Under the pieces are notes generated by a model. It was not told where the DNA came from and did no database searches. It saw only the letters and a list, made by a program, of their open reading frames with translations. The position numbers and the translations under genes were made by a program. From Comamonas_C sp026954015 (GTDB taxonomy: Bacteria > Pseudomonadota > Gammaproteobacteria > Burkholderiales > Burkholderiaceae_C), in NCBI GenBank assembly GCA_035063785.1, contig JAPSFS010000002.1, positions 124,001 to 188,000 on the forward strand: a stretch of DNA of 64,000 bases, read 5' to 3'. Below, piece after piece: positions 45,794 through 54,653 of this stretch (positions are counted from its first letter, which is position 1; each line of letters opens with the position of its first letter).

Positions 45794-48700
45794 ATGCTTG
45801 TCCGCTTCGCGCCGCACCGTCTGCCGATGCCCTGGTCTTCGTCCTCCTCGTCCCTTCGCCGCTTGCTCTCGCACTGGTTGCCGGCGGTGGCCGTGGCGCT
45901 GCTCGGCAGTCTGGGGACCTGGGCCGTGTGGAGCTACCAGCAGGGCTTGCGCCAGGAGCTCGTGCAGGAACGCTTCGCGGCGAAGTCGCAGGCCTTCCTC
46001 GACGCGCTGCGCCGGCATGTGGATGCGCAGGTGGATCTGCTTTCCGGCCTGCGGGCGCTGCTCAGCGTGAACCCGAATCTGAGCCGGCGCGATTTCGAGT
46101 GGGCCGTGAACCAGCTGGATATCGTGCGCACACACCCGAGCGTGGCGCATGCGGATTTCGTGCGCGCCGTGCCCGCGGCGCAGTTGCAGGCGTTCGAAAC
46201 GCAGGCCCGCGGCGACGGGCATCTGAGCGGCCGCTCGCCCGAGCGCTACGTCGTGCACCCGGCGCGCACGCTGCCCGAGTATTTCGTTGTCGATTTCGTC
46301 TGGCCCGTGGCGGGCAACGAAGACCAGCTGGGGCTGGAGCTGCACGCGCAGCCGTCCAACCTGGAGGCGTTCGCGCGCGCGCGGCGCACCGGGCAGCTCG
46401 CCGCGTCCGCGCCCACGGAGCAGCCCTATGGCGTCGGCGTGACGCTGCGCCTGCCGGTGTTCGACCATGCCAACGACGGCGACATGCAGACCGGCTTCAT
46501 CGGCACGGTCGCGCTCACGCTGCGCCTGTCCTCGGTCGTCGAGGTGCTGCGCGCGAACGGGCAGCTCAAGGGTCTGTCGCTGACCCTGGACGACGCCGGG
46601 CTGGTCGCGGCCACCTGGAAGGTGCCCACGCAGCCGCTGGCGGCGTATGGCGACGCAGCCTGGGATGCGCGCACGGGCCGCGAGACCATCCTGCCGCTGG
46701 GTGGGCGGCGCTGGCAGGCGCGGCTCATGCCGGGGGATGAGCTGCTCTCGGCCACCGAGCGTTCGCGCCCGGCAGCGGCCGCGTCGATCGCCGCGCTCGT
46801 CACCGTGCTGCTCACCGCGCTCGTGGCCTTGCTGTCGCTGCGCCGGCTGCAGGCGCAGGCAGCGGCCCAGGCGGCGCACCTGGCGCAGCAAAGCAGCGAC
46901 GAGCGCTTTCGGGCGGTGTTCAACCAGGCGGCGGTGGGCATTGTGCAGTTCGATTCGGTCACGGGACGGGTGCAGCGCGCCAACCGGCGTTTTTGCGAGA
47001 TGCTCGGGCGCACCGAGGCCGCGCTGCGGCAGGCCAGTGCCAGTGACTACACCGACCCGCGCGACCTCGCGGCCAGCCGCGCGTCGCTGCGCAAGCTGGT
47101 CTCGGGCGCCGTCCCCGAGGTGCGCGAGGAACAGCGCTACCTGCGCGCGGACGGCAGCGTGCTGTGGACGGACGTGGCGGTGACGCTGCTGCACGTGGTG
47201 GGCGCGGATGCGCCTTCGCACCTCATGGTGGTGCAGGACATCACGGAGCGCAAGCACATGCAGGAGACGCTGGCGCGCAGCGAGCGGCACCTGCGCGACA
47301 TCCTCAACCACATGCCCGTGGGCGTTGCGCAGGTCGAGGGCGGGCGCGTGATGTTCCTCAACGAGCGCTTCGTGCAGATTTGCGGCTACGACAAGGACGA
47401 GGCGCCCGACGCCGACCATTGGTGGCGCCTCGTGGTGCCCGACGAGCAGGAGCGCGCGCGCGCCCGCGGTGTCTGGACGCGCTCGCGCAAGGCTGCGCAG
47501 ATGCAGGCCGACGGCGCGATCCACCCGGTCGAGTTCGAACTCACCGCACGCGACGGCACCTGCCGCCCGGTGGAGCTTTCGGGCATGGCGCTCGGCGACA
47601 GCCGCGTCCTGGTGCTCGTGGACCAGAGCCAGCGGCGCAACGCCGAGCAGGAGATCGCCTACCTCGCGCAGACCGACCTGCTCACCGGCCTGGCCAACCG
47701 CCGGCTGCTGCAGGACCGGCTCGGTCAGGCGCTGGCGCGCTCGGCGCGCTTCGAGCGCCATGGTGCGGTGCTGATGCTCGGGCTCGACCGCTTCAAGATC
47801 ATCAACGAGACGCTGGGGCACGACGTCGGCGACCGGCTGCTCGCGCTCGTGGCGCTGCGCATCCGCGCGCAGGTGAACGCGGAAGACACCGTCGCGCGCC
47901 ACGGCGGCGATGCGTTCGTCATCGTGCTCGGCGACCTGGCACGGGACGCGCGCGAGGCCGCCGCCGCGGCTGAGGACCTTGCCTCCGCGCTGCTCGCTGC
48001 GGTCGACGAGCCGTTCGACCTGGGCGGCGGGCGTGACCTGTTGCGCACCACGCTGAGCGTGGGCATCACGCTGTTCTGGGGGCGCGAGGTCTCGGCCGAC
48101 GAGCTCATCAAGCGCAGCGACGTGGCGATGTACGCGGCCAAGGCGGCGGGGCGCCACACGCTGCGCTTCTTCGACCCGGCGATGCAGGCAACGATCGCCG
48201 AGCGCGTGCAGCTCGAACGCGACATGCGCGAGGGGCTCGCGGCCGGCCAGTTCCTGCTGCACTACCAGCCCAAGATGCAGCGCGGGCGCATCGTTGGCGC
48301 CGAGGCGCTGGTGCGCTGGCAGCATCCGGCCCGTGGGCTCGTGCGGCCCGCGCAATTCATCGCGTTGGCCGAGGAAAGCGGTCTCATCACGGTGCTGGGC
48401 AAGTGGGTGATGCAAAGCGCGTGCGAGCAGCTTGCGCGCTGGAGCAGCCACCCCGTGTTCTCGGACCTGAGCGTCGCGGTCAACGTGAGCGCGGTGCAGT
48501 TCCGCCAGGATGGCTTCGTGGCCGAGGTGCTGGCGCTGCTTGCGAGCACGGGCGCGCCCCCGCGCTCGCTCAAGCTGGAGCTCACCGAGAGCATGCTGCT
48601 GCAGGACATCGAAGGCACGATCGCCAAGATGGCGCAGCTCAAGCGCTACGGCGTGAACTTCTCGCTCGACGACTTCGGCACCGGCTACTCGTCACTGTCC

Positions 48701-48997
48701 TACCTCAAGCGCCTGCCGCTCGATGAGCTCAAGATCGACCAGAGCTTCGTGCGCCACGTGCTCTCGGACCCCAACGAAGCGGCGATCGCGCGCGCCATCA
48801 TCACGCTCGGGGAAAACCTCGGGCTGCAGGTGACCGCCGAGGGCGTGGAAACCGAGGAGCAGCGCGTCTTCCTCGAGCGCAACGGCTGCGACCAGTGGCA
48901 GGGCTATCTGCTGAGCAAGCCGGTGGTGCTGCAGGACTTCGAGGCGCTCGTGCTCGAGCGTGCCGCGCACCAGCCGCGGCCCGGCGGCAGTTTCTGA
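45794..48997 (+). CDS. CHASE-PAS-PAS-GGDEF-EAL membrane signalling protein
   Basis: About 1067 aa. An N-terminal membrane segment (near HWLPAVAVALLGSLGTWAVW), a periplasmic CHASE domain (about residues 60-290, with LDIVRTHPSVAHADFVRAVP), a second membrane segment, two PAS domains (about 375-500 and 500-620), a GGDEF domain and an EAL domain follow in order. The GGDEF site reads RHGGDAFVIV, with Ala in place of Glu, so the cyclase is probably inactive. The EAL site EALVRWQHP and DDFGTGYSSLSYL, KIDQSFV and AEGVETEEQ are intact, so it likely degrades cyclic di-GMP. The start is uncertain; ATG 45827 is an alternative. Confidence 0.9.
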   Translation: MLVRFAPHRLPMPWSSSSSSLRRLLSHWLPAVAVALLGSLGTWAVWSYQQGLRQELVQERFAAKSQAFLDALRRHVDAQVDLLSGLRALLSVNPNLSRRDFEWAVNQLDIVRTHPSVAHADFVRAVPAAQLQAFETQARGDGHLSGRSPERYVVHPARTLPEYFVVDFVWPVAGNEDQLGLELHAQPSNLEAFARARRTGQLAASAPTEQPYGVGVTLRLPVFDHANDGDMQTGFIGTVALTLRLSSVVEVLRANGQLKGLSLTLDDAGLVAATWKVPTQPLAAYGDAAWDARTGRETILPLGGRRWQARLMPGDELLSATERSRPAAAASIAALVTVLLTALVALLSLRRLQAQAAAQAAHLAQQSSDERFRAVFNQAAVGIVQFDSVTGRVQRANRRFCEMLGRTEAALRQASASDYTDPRDLAASRASLRKLVSGAVPEVREEQRYLRADGSVLWTDVAVTLLHVVGADAPSHLMVVQDITERKHMQETLARSERHLRDILNHMPVGVAQVEGGRVMFLNERFVQICGYDKDEAPDADHWWRLVVPDEQERARARGVWTRSRKAAQMQADGAIHPVEFELTARDGTCRPVELSGMALGDSRVLVLVDQSQRRNAEQEIAYLAQTDLLTGLANRRLLQDRLGQALARSARFERHGAVLMLGLDRFKIINETLGHDVGDRLLALVALRIRAQVNAEDTVARHGGDAFVIVLGDLARDAREAAAAAEDLASALLAAVDEPFDLGGGRDLLRTTLSVGITLFWGREVSADELIKRSDVAMYAAKAAGRHTLRFFDPAMQATIAERVQLERDMREGLAAGQFLLHYQPKMQRGRIVGAEALVRWQHPARGLVRPAQFIALAEESGLITVLGKWVMQSACEQLARWSSHPVFSDLSVAVNVSAVQFRQDGFVAEVLALLASTGAPPRSLKLELTESMLLQDIEGTIAKMAQLKRYGVNFSLDDFGTGYSSLSYLKRLPLDELKIDQSFVRHVLSDPNEAAIARAIITLGENLGLQVTAEGVETEEQRVFLERNGCDQWQGYLLSKPVVLQDFEALVLERAAHQPRPGGSF

Positions 48998-49077
48998 GCC
49001 TGCTGCGCCGCCCTGCGACACGGACTGCGGCGGCGTATGCTGGCAGGCCTTGAGGTGTTGATGGGAGGTGCCCGTCC

Positions 49078-49878
49078 ATGTCTCTTTCCGCATGCCGGGG
49101 CAGCGGGGCGCCGCAGACCCGGCGCACGCTGGTGCTGGGCCTGCTGGCTGCTGCCGGCGCGCCCTGGGCGTGGGCAGCACATGCGCGGGACAGCGGCGCC
49201 GCCGCCGCCTTGCTGCGGGCGCACCTGAACGGGTACGCCGATGTGCTGCGCGGTCTGCAGGCGCTGGTGCAGCTGCGCCCCGACCTGACGCGCCGGGAAT
49301 TCGAGCGCACCGCGAGCGAGATGGACCTGCTGCGCCGGCATCCGGGACTGATCGAGGTGGCGCTGGTGCGCCACGTACCGCCCGATGGGCGCGAGGCCTT
49401 CCTGCAGGCGGCGCGCACCGACGTGCACCTGAGCGGCCGGGTGCCCGTGCAGTTTGCAATCCACCCGCCGCTACCCGAAGGTGCGGCATATGTGCTGACC
49501 TGCCTCTGGCCCTCGGCCGGGCGCGACGCCGCGCTCGGCTTCGAGCTGCACGCCGCCCCCGCGCTTTTGCAGGCCTGCGAGCGCAGCGGGAGCACGGGCG
49601 AGCTGGTGGCCAGCGCCCCCTGGTCCATGCGGGGGGAGACGGCGCCGGTGCAGGCGCTGGTGCTCGCGGCGCGGGACCACCGCACGGCCGAGAGCGGGCA
49701 GGAGGGGCGCCTCGTGGGCGCGGTGCTGCTCGTGTTCTCGCCCGCCGAGGTTGCGCGGGCGCTCACGCACGCGCTGGGCCAGCCGGTGAGTCTGGCAGAT
49801 GGCGGCGCCGACGGTGCGGCCGGGCCGCAGGATGCGCTCACCGTGGACTGGGGCACGCGGCGCTGGCGGCTGCAGTAG
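49078..49878 (+). CDS. CHASE-domain-only exported protein
   Basis: A 266-aa protein that begins with a signal-peptide-like segment (RRTLVLGLLAAAGAPWAWA). The rest is a CHASE domain clearly paralogous to that of the preceding protein: LRGLQALVQLRPDLTRREFE here against LSGLRALLSVNPNLSRRDFE there, then HLSGR and the IHPPLP/VHPAR region. It has no output domain and no second membrane helix. GGGAGGTG precedes the ATG. It may act as a periplasmic partner or decoy sensor for the CHASE-EAL protein, or be a duplicated and truncated copy; I infer this from homology and adjacency only. Confidence 0.75.
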   Translation: MSLSACRGSGAPQTRRTLVLGLLAAAGAPWAWAAHARDSGAAAALLRAHLNGYADVLRGLQALVQLRPDLTRREFERTASEMDLLRRHPGLIEVALVRHVPPDGREAFLQAARTDVHLSGRVPVQFAIHPPLPEGAAYVLTCLWPSAGRDAALGFELHAAPALLQACERSGSTGELVASAPWSMRGETAPVQALVLAARDHRTAESGQEGRLVGAVLLVFSPAEVARALTHALGQPVSLADGGADGAAGPQDALTVDWGTRRWRLQ

Positions 49879-49914
49879 CGGCTGCGGCTTTTGCACCTGA
49901 ATCCATAGCTTGCG

Positions 49915-49933
49915 GCGCTTGCTGGACAAGCGC
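49915..49933 (+). repeat. Comamonadaceae hairpin repeat, copy 8
   Basis: GCGCTTGCTGGACAAGCGC, preceded by CATAGCTTGCG and followed by TGGGGCCTGGTTTTTTT. The T-run after the stem makes it a plausible intrinsic terminator between the CHASE gene and smc. Confidence 0.75.
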
Positions 49934-50026
49934 TGGGGCCTGGTTTTTTTGTGCAACAGGCGCCACCTGGCGCCTCGCTATGATTCACCCCTACGCGTTT
50001 TCCCTTCCTGCCTGGCACCGCTCGCC

Positions 50027-53000
50027 GTGCGCCTGACCGCCATCAAACTCTCCGGCTTCAAGTCGTTTGCCGAGCCCACGCAATTCCAGTTGCCGGGCCA
50101 GCTCGTCGGCGTGGTCGGCCCCAACGGCTGCGGCAAGTCCAACATCATGGACGCGGTGCGCTGGGTGCTGGGTGAGTCACGCGCGAGCGAGCTGCGCGGC
50201 GAGTCCATGCAGGACGTGATCTTCAACGGCACCACGGGCCGCAAGCCCGCGAGCCGCGCGAGCGTGGAGCTGGCGTTCGACAACGCGCAGCACCGCGCGG
50301 GCGGGCAGTGGAACCAGTTCGCCGAAATCGCCGTCAAGCGCGTGCTCACGCGCGACGGCGCGAGCAGCTACTACATCAACAACCAGCCCGTGCGCCGGCG
50401 CGACGTGCACGACGTGTTCCTGGGCACGGGCCTGGGCCCGCGCGCCTACGCCATCATCGGCCAGGGCACGATCAGCCGCATCATCGAAAGCCGCCCCGAG
50501 GAGCTGCGCCTGTTCCTCGAAGAGGCCGCGGGCGTCTCCAAGTACAAGGAGCGTCGGCGCGAGACGGAAAACCGCCTGGCCGACACGCGCGAGAACCTCA
50601 CGCGCGTCGAGGACATCCTGCGCGAGCTCACCGCCAACCTGGGCAAGCTCGAACGCCAGGCCGAGGTGGCCGGGCGCTACCGCGCGCTGCAGCAGCAGGT
50701 GGCGCTGGCGCAGCAGCAACTGTGGTTTCTGCGGCGCGCCGACGCGCTGGCCGAGCAGGAGCGCGTGCGTGCCGAGGGGCTGCAGGCGGTCAACGACCTC
50801 GAATCGCGCACGGCAGATCTGCGCCGCGTCGAGGCCGACCTGGAGGCACTGCGCCAGGCGCACTATGCCGCGGGCGACGCGCTCAACCAGGCGCAGGGGC
50901 GGCTTTATGAGGCGACCGCCGAGGTAGGCAAGCTTGAAGCCGAGATCCGCTACGTCGTCGAAGGACGCGAGCGCGTCGGGCAGCGCCTGGCGCAGCTTGC
51001 ACAGCAGGCGCAGGAATGGGCCGCGCGCCAGCGCGAGGCCGACGCCGAGCAGCAGACGCTGCTGGGCACGGGCGACGAGGCGCAGGAGCAGGTGGAACTG
51101 CTCGCCGCGCAGGTCGAAGAGCAGGCGCTGCAACTGCCCGACCTGGAAGACGCCCTGCGCCAGAGCCAGGGCAAGAGCGCCGCGCAACGCGCGCTCGTGG
51201 CGCAGGTGCAGCAGCAGATCCAGGTGCTTGCGGCGGAGCAGCGCGGTATCGCCGAGCAGACCCGCCAGTTGCAGGCGCGCGCCGAGCGCCTGCGCGGCGA
51301 CCAGCGCGCGCTGGCGCAGCCCGACGAGGCGCTGCTCGCGCGCCTGCAGGTGAGCAGCAGCGCCAGCAGCGAAGCGGCGCTGCAGTGCGAGGCGCGGCTC
51401 GCCGAAGTGCTCGCGCTCGCGCCCCGGCTCGACGAGGAGCGCCGCGCGCTGCAGCAGGCCGCGAGCGACGAGGGCACGCGCCAGGCCGATCTGGCAGCGC
51501 GGCTGGCGGCGCTCGAAGAATTGCAGGAGCGGCTCAAGACCGACGAACGCCTTGCGCCGTGGCTTGCGCGCCAGGGGCTCGATGGCCTGCAGGGCCTGTG
51601 GACGCGGCTGCGCATCGAGCCGGGCTGGGAAAGCGCGCTGGAAGCTGCGCTGCGCGAGCGCCTGGGCGCGCTGCCCGTGGGGCGGCTGGACATGCTGCGC
51701 GGCTTTGCGGGCGCGGGCGTGGCGCCGCCCGCGCGCCTGTCGTTCTACGCCAGCGGCACGGCGTCCGCAGCCGCGGCGGCGGGCACGGGGCGTCTCGTGG
51801 ATCTGCTGCGGGTGGATGACGCGGACGCGCGCGCGGCGCTGGCCGACTGGCTGCACGGCTGCCTGGCCGCGCCGACGCTCGAAGAGGCGCTCGCGCGGCG
51901 CGCGCAGTTGCAGCCGGGCGAGGCGATCTACACGCCCGAAGGTCACGCGGTCACCGCGCACGGTGTGGATTTTCATGCGCCCGATACCGAGCAGTCGGGG
52001 TTGCTGGCGCGCGCGCAGGAGATCGACGATTTGCGCAAGCAGGTGCGCGCGCAGGCGCTGATCGCCGACGAATCGCGCACGGCGCTGGTGCGCGCCGAGG
52101 CGGCCTACCAGCAGGCGAGCCAGAGCCTGCACGCCACGCGCCGCGAGGCCAGCGAGGCGCAGGCGCGCGCGCACGCCGAGCAGGTCGAGCTGCTGCGCCT
52201 CACGCAGGCGGTGGAACAGGTGCGCACACGCAGCCAGCAGATCGAGGCGGATCTGGCCGAGATCGAGGCGCAGGCGCAGGACCTTGCCGAGCGCGGCGCG
52301 CAGGCCGAGGCGCGCTTTGAGGAGCTCGACCTGCAGCTTGCCGACAGCCAGGAGCGCGACGCGCAGCTCGGCGACGCGGTGATCGCCGCCGAGCGGGCGC
52401 TGGCCCAGTGGCGCGAGCAGCAGCGCCAGCTCGAGCGGCGCGCGCAGGAGGCGCAGTTCGCCCAGCGCAGCGCGCAGGCGCGCCAGGTGGAGCTTGCGCG
52501 CGCGATCGAGATGGCGGCGCGCCAGAGCGCGGAGCTGCAGGCGCAGACCGAGCGCGCGCACGAGGAGCTGGCCCGGCTGACCGACGCCGCGGCGCAGGGC
52601 GGGCTGCAGCAGGCGCTTGAAGCGCGCAGCGCCTGCGAGCAGCAGCTTGCGGCGCAGCGCATCAGCTACGACGAGCTCACCACCCGGCTGCGCGCCAGCG
52701 ACGAGCTGCGCCTCACGACCGAGCGCGAGCTCGAGCCCCGGCGCGCGCGCATCACCGAACTGCAGCTCAAGGAACAGGCCGCGCAGCTTGCGCTTGCGCA
52801 GTACGAGGCGCAGCTCACCGAGGCGGGTGCCGATCTGGAGCAGCTTGCGCAGTCGGTGGCGCAGGCGCAGGTGCGCGCCGAGAGCCTGCCCGCCGAGATC
52901 GAGCGCCTGCAGCAGGCGGTGCAGCAGCTCGGCGCGGTCAACCTCGCGGCGCTGGAGGAACTGGCGGCGGCGCGCGAGCGCCACGGCTTCTTGTCGGCGC

Positions 53001-53542
53001 AAAGCGAGGACCTGCAACTGGCGATGTCCACGCTGGAAGATGCGATCCGGCGCATCGACGCGGAAACGCGCACGCTGCTGTCGGGCACCTTCGAGACGGT
53101 GAACGCGCACTTCGCACGCATGTTCCCCGAGCTCTTCGGCGGCGGCCAGGCCAGGCTGGTGATGACCGGCGAGGAAATCCTCGACTCGGGCGTGCAGGTA
53201 ATGGCGCAGCCGCCGGGCAAGAAGAACCAGACCATCCACCTGCTCTCGGGCGGCGAGAAGGCGCTCACCGCGATCGCGCTCGTGTTCGCCATTTTCCAGC
53301 TCAACCCGGCGCCGTTCTGCCTGCTCGACGAGGTGGACGCGCCGCTGGACGACGCCAACACCGAGCGCTATGCGCGCCTGGTCGCCAGCATGTCGCGCGG
53401 CACGCAGTTCCTCTTCATCAGCCACAACAAGATCGCGATGGAAATGGCCGAGCAGCTCGTCGGGGTGACGATGCAGGAGCAGGGCGTCTCGCGTATCGTT
53501 GCGGTGGACATGGCGCGCGCCCTGTCCATGGCACAAAGTTGA
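50027..53542 (+). CDS. smc: Chromosome segregation protein SMC
   Basis: A 1171-aa condensin ATPase. Walker A GPNGCGKSNIMDAVRWVLGE (about residue 31) is near the N-terminus, two long coiled-coil arms flank a hinge (about residues 500-650), and the C-terminal LLSGGEKALTAIALVFAIF and CLLDEVDAPLDDAN (Walker B, D-loop) complete the ATPase. The GTG at 50027 gives MRLTAIKLSGFKSFAE, the usual SMC start; an upstream extension is unsupported. It stands before zipA and ligA, the standard betaproteobacterial order. Confidence 0.95.
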   Translation: MRLTAIKLSGFKSFAEPTQFQLPGQLVGVVGPNGCGKSNIMDAVRWVLGESRASELRGESMQDVIFNGTTGRKPASRASVELAFDNAQHRAGGQWNQFAEIAVKRVLTRDGASSYYINNQPVRRRDVHDVFLGTGLGPRAYAIIGQGTISRIIESRPEELRLFLEEAAGVSKYKERRRETENRLADTRENLTRVEDILRELTANLGKLERQAEVAGRYRALQQQVALAQQQLWFLRRADALAEQERVRAEGLQAVNDLESRTADLRRVEADLEALRQAHYAAGDALNQAQGRLYEATAEVGKLEAEIRYVVEGRERVGQRLAQLAQQAQEWAARQREADAEQQTLLGTGDEAQEQVELLAAQVEEQALQLPDLEDALRQSQGKSAAQRALVAQVQQQIQVLAAEQRGIAEQTRQLQARAERLRGDQRALAQPDEALLARLQVSSSASSEAALQCEARLAEVLALAPRLDEERRALQQAASDEGTRQADLAARLAALEELQERLKTDERLAPWLARQGLDGLQGLWTRLRIEPGWESALEAALRERLGALPVGRLDMLRGFAGAGVAPPARLSFYASGTASAAAAAGTGRLVDLLRVDDADARAALADWLHGCLAAPTLEEALARRAQLQPGEAIYTPEGHAVTAHGVDFHAPDTEQSGLLARAQEIDDLRKQVRAQALIADESRTALVRAEAAYQQASQSLHATRREASEAQARAHAEQVELLRLTQAVEQVRTRSQQIEADLAEIEAQAQDLAERGAQAEARFEELDLQLADSQERDAQLGDAVIAAERALAQWREQQRQLERRAQEAQFAQRSAQARQVELARAIEMAARQSAELQAQTERAHEELARLTDAAAQGGLQQALEARSACEQQLAAQRISYDELTTRLRASDELRLTTERELEPRRARITELQLKEQAAQLALAQYEAQLTEAGADLEQLAQSVAQAQVRAESLPAEIERLQQAVQQLGAVNLAALEELAAARERHGFLSAQSEDLQLAMSTLEDAIRRIDAETRTLLSGTFETVNAHFARMFPELFGGGQARLVMTGEEILDSGVQVMAQPPGKKNQTIHLLSGGEKALTAIALVFAIFQLNPAPFCLLDEVDAPLDDANTERYARLVASMSRGTQFLFISHNKIAMEMAEQLVGVTMQEQGVSRIVAVDMARALSMAQS

Positions 53543-53547
53543 AAGTC

Positions 53548-54648
53548 ATGAGCTCATTTCAAACGGCACTCGTCATCACCGGCGCGTTGGTTCTGATCGT
53601 CGTGGTCGCGTACAACGCCTGGAGCAACCATCGCAACGCCCCGCGCCGCGCGCGTCCGTCCGCGCCGCCCGGAGACGAGACCGAGGGCGCGGCGCGCCAC
53701 GACCCGCTGCTCGACCCCTTGCTGGGCACCGCCACGCCCGGGCCCGACGCGCCGCCCGCCTGGGACGACCTGCGCGTCGATCCCGTCGGCGCCCCGGTGA
53801 GCACCGCGGTTGCTGGCGCGGGCGTGCGCGGCGCGCTCGATGCGCTCATCGACGTGCTCGTGCCCATCGCAAGCGAGCAGCCCGTCTCGGGCGATGCGGC
53901 GCTTGCCGCGCTGCCGGCCACGCGCCGCGTCGGCAGCAAGCCGTTCGCGGTGGAGGCGCTGAACGACGCCACGCAGCAGTGGGAGCCGCCGCGCCCCGGC
54001 CAGCGCTACCGCAGCTTCCAGGCCGGGGTGCAACTGGCCAACCGCCTCGGGCCGCTCAACGACATCGAGTTTTCCGAATTCGTCGCCAAGGCGCAGGCGT
54101 TTGCCGATGCGATCAACGCGGTGCCCGAGTTTCCCGACATGCGCCACGAGGTGGCGCGCGCGCGCGAGCTCGACCAGTTCGCCAGCGCCCACGACGCGCA
54201 GCTCAACTTCATGCTGCGCGCGCGCCAGGCCGCGTGGAGCCCGGGCTACATCCAGCAAAGCGCGGCGCCGCTGGGCTTCGTCGTTGGCACGATGCCGGGA
54301 CGCCTCGTGCTGCCGGCCGCCGAGCCCGGCCTGCCGCCGCTGCTCACGCTCTCCTACGATGCGCAGGCCGCCATGGCCGACGAGCCCGAGCGCTCGGCGT
54401 TGCGCGAGGTGCACCTCAGCGTGGACGTGCCGCAGGTGGCGCGCGCCGAGCAGCCCTTCGTGCGCCTGCGCGAGGTGGCCGGGCAGCTCGGGCAGACCAT
54501 GGACGGGGTGCTCTGCGACCAGAATGGCCAGCACCTGCCGGCGATGGCGATGGAGCCGATTGCGGCCGATCTGGAGCAGCTCTACGACCAGCTCGACGAG
54601 CGCGAACTCTCCGCTGGCTCGGCGCTGGCGCGCCGGCTCTTCAGTTGA
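53548..54648 (+). CDS. zipA: Cell division protein ZipA
   Basis: A 366-aa division protein that tethers FtsZ to the inner membrane. A single N-terminal membrane helix (FQTALVITGALVLIVVVAYN) is followed by an Arg/Pro-rich linker and a C-terminal FtsZ-binding domain of about 230 aa, with FQAGVQLANRLGPLNDIEFS and LREVHLSVDVPQV. The ATG at 53548 lies 5 nt after the smc stop; a TTG at 53539 overlaps it. It is next to ligA. Confidence 0.88.
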   Translation: MSSFQTALVITGALVLIVVVAYNAWSNHRNAPRRARPSAPPGDETEGAARHDPLLDPLLGTATPGPDAPPAWDDLRVDPVGAPVSTAVAGAGVRGALDALIDVLVPIASEQPVSGDAALAALPATRRVGSKPFAVEALNDATQQWEPPRPGQRYRSFQAGVQLANRLGPLNDIEFSEFVAKAQAFADAINAVPEFPDMRHEVARARELDQFASAHDAQLNFMLRARQAAWSPGYIQQSAAPLGFVVGTMPGRLVLPAAEPGLPPLLTLSYDAQAAMADEPERSALREVHLSVDVPQVARAEQPFVRLREVAGQLGQTMDGVLCDQNGQHLPAMAMEPIAADLEQLYDQLDERELSAGSALARRLFS

Positions 54649-54653
54649 CCGGA

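Noticed and set aside
50177..53536. Open frame of 1119 codons antisense to smc
   Set aside because: It mirrors the smc codon pattern in very GC-rich DNA and its translation is a low-complexity Arg/Leu/Ala/Gln series without domains.
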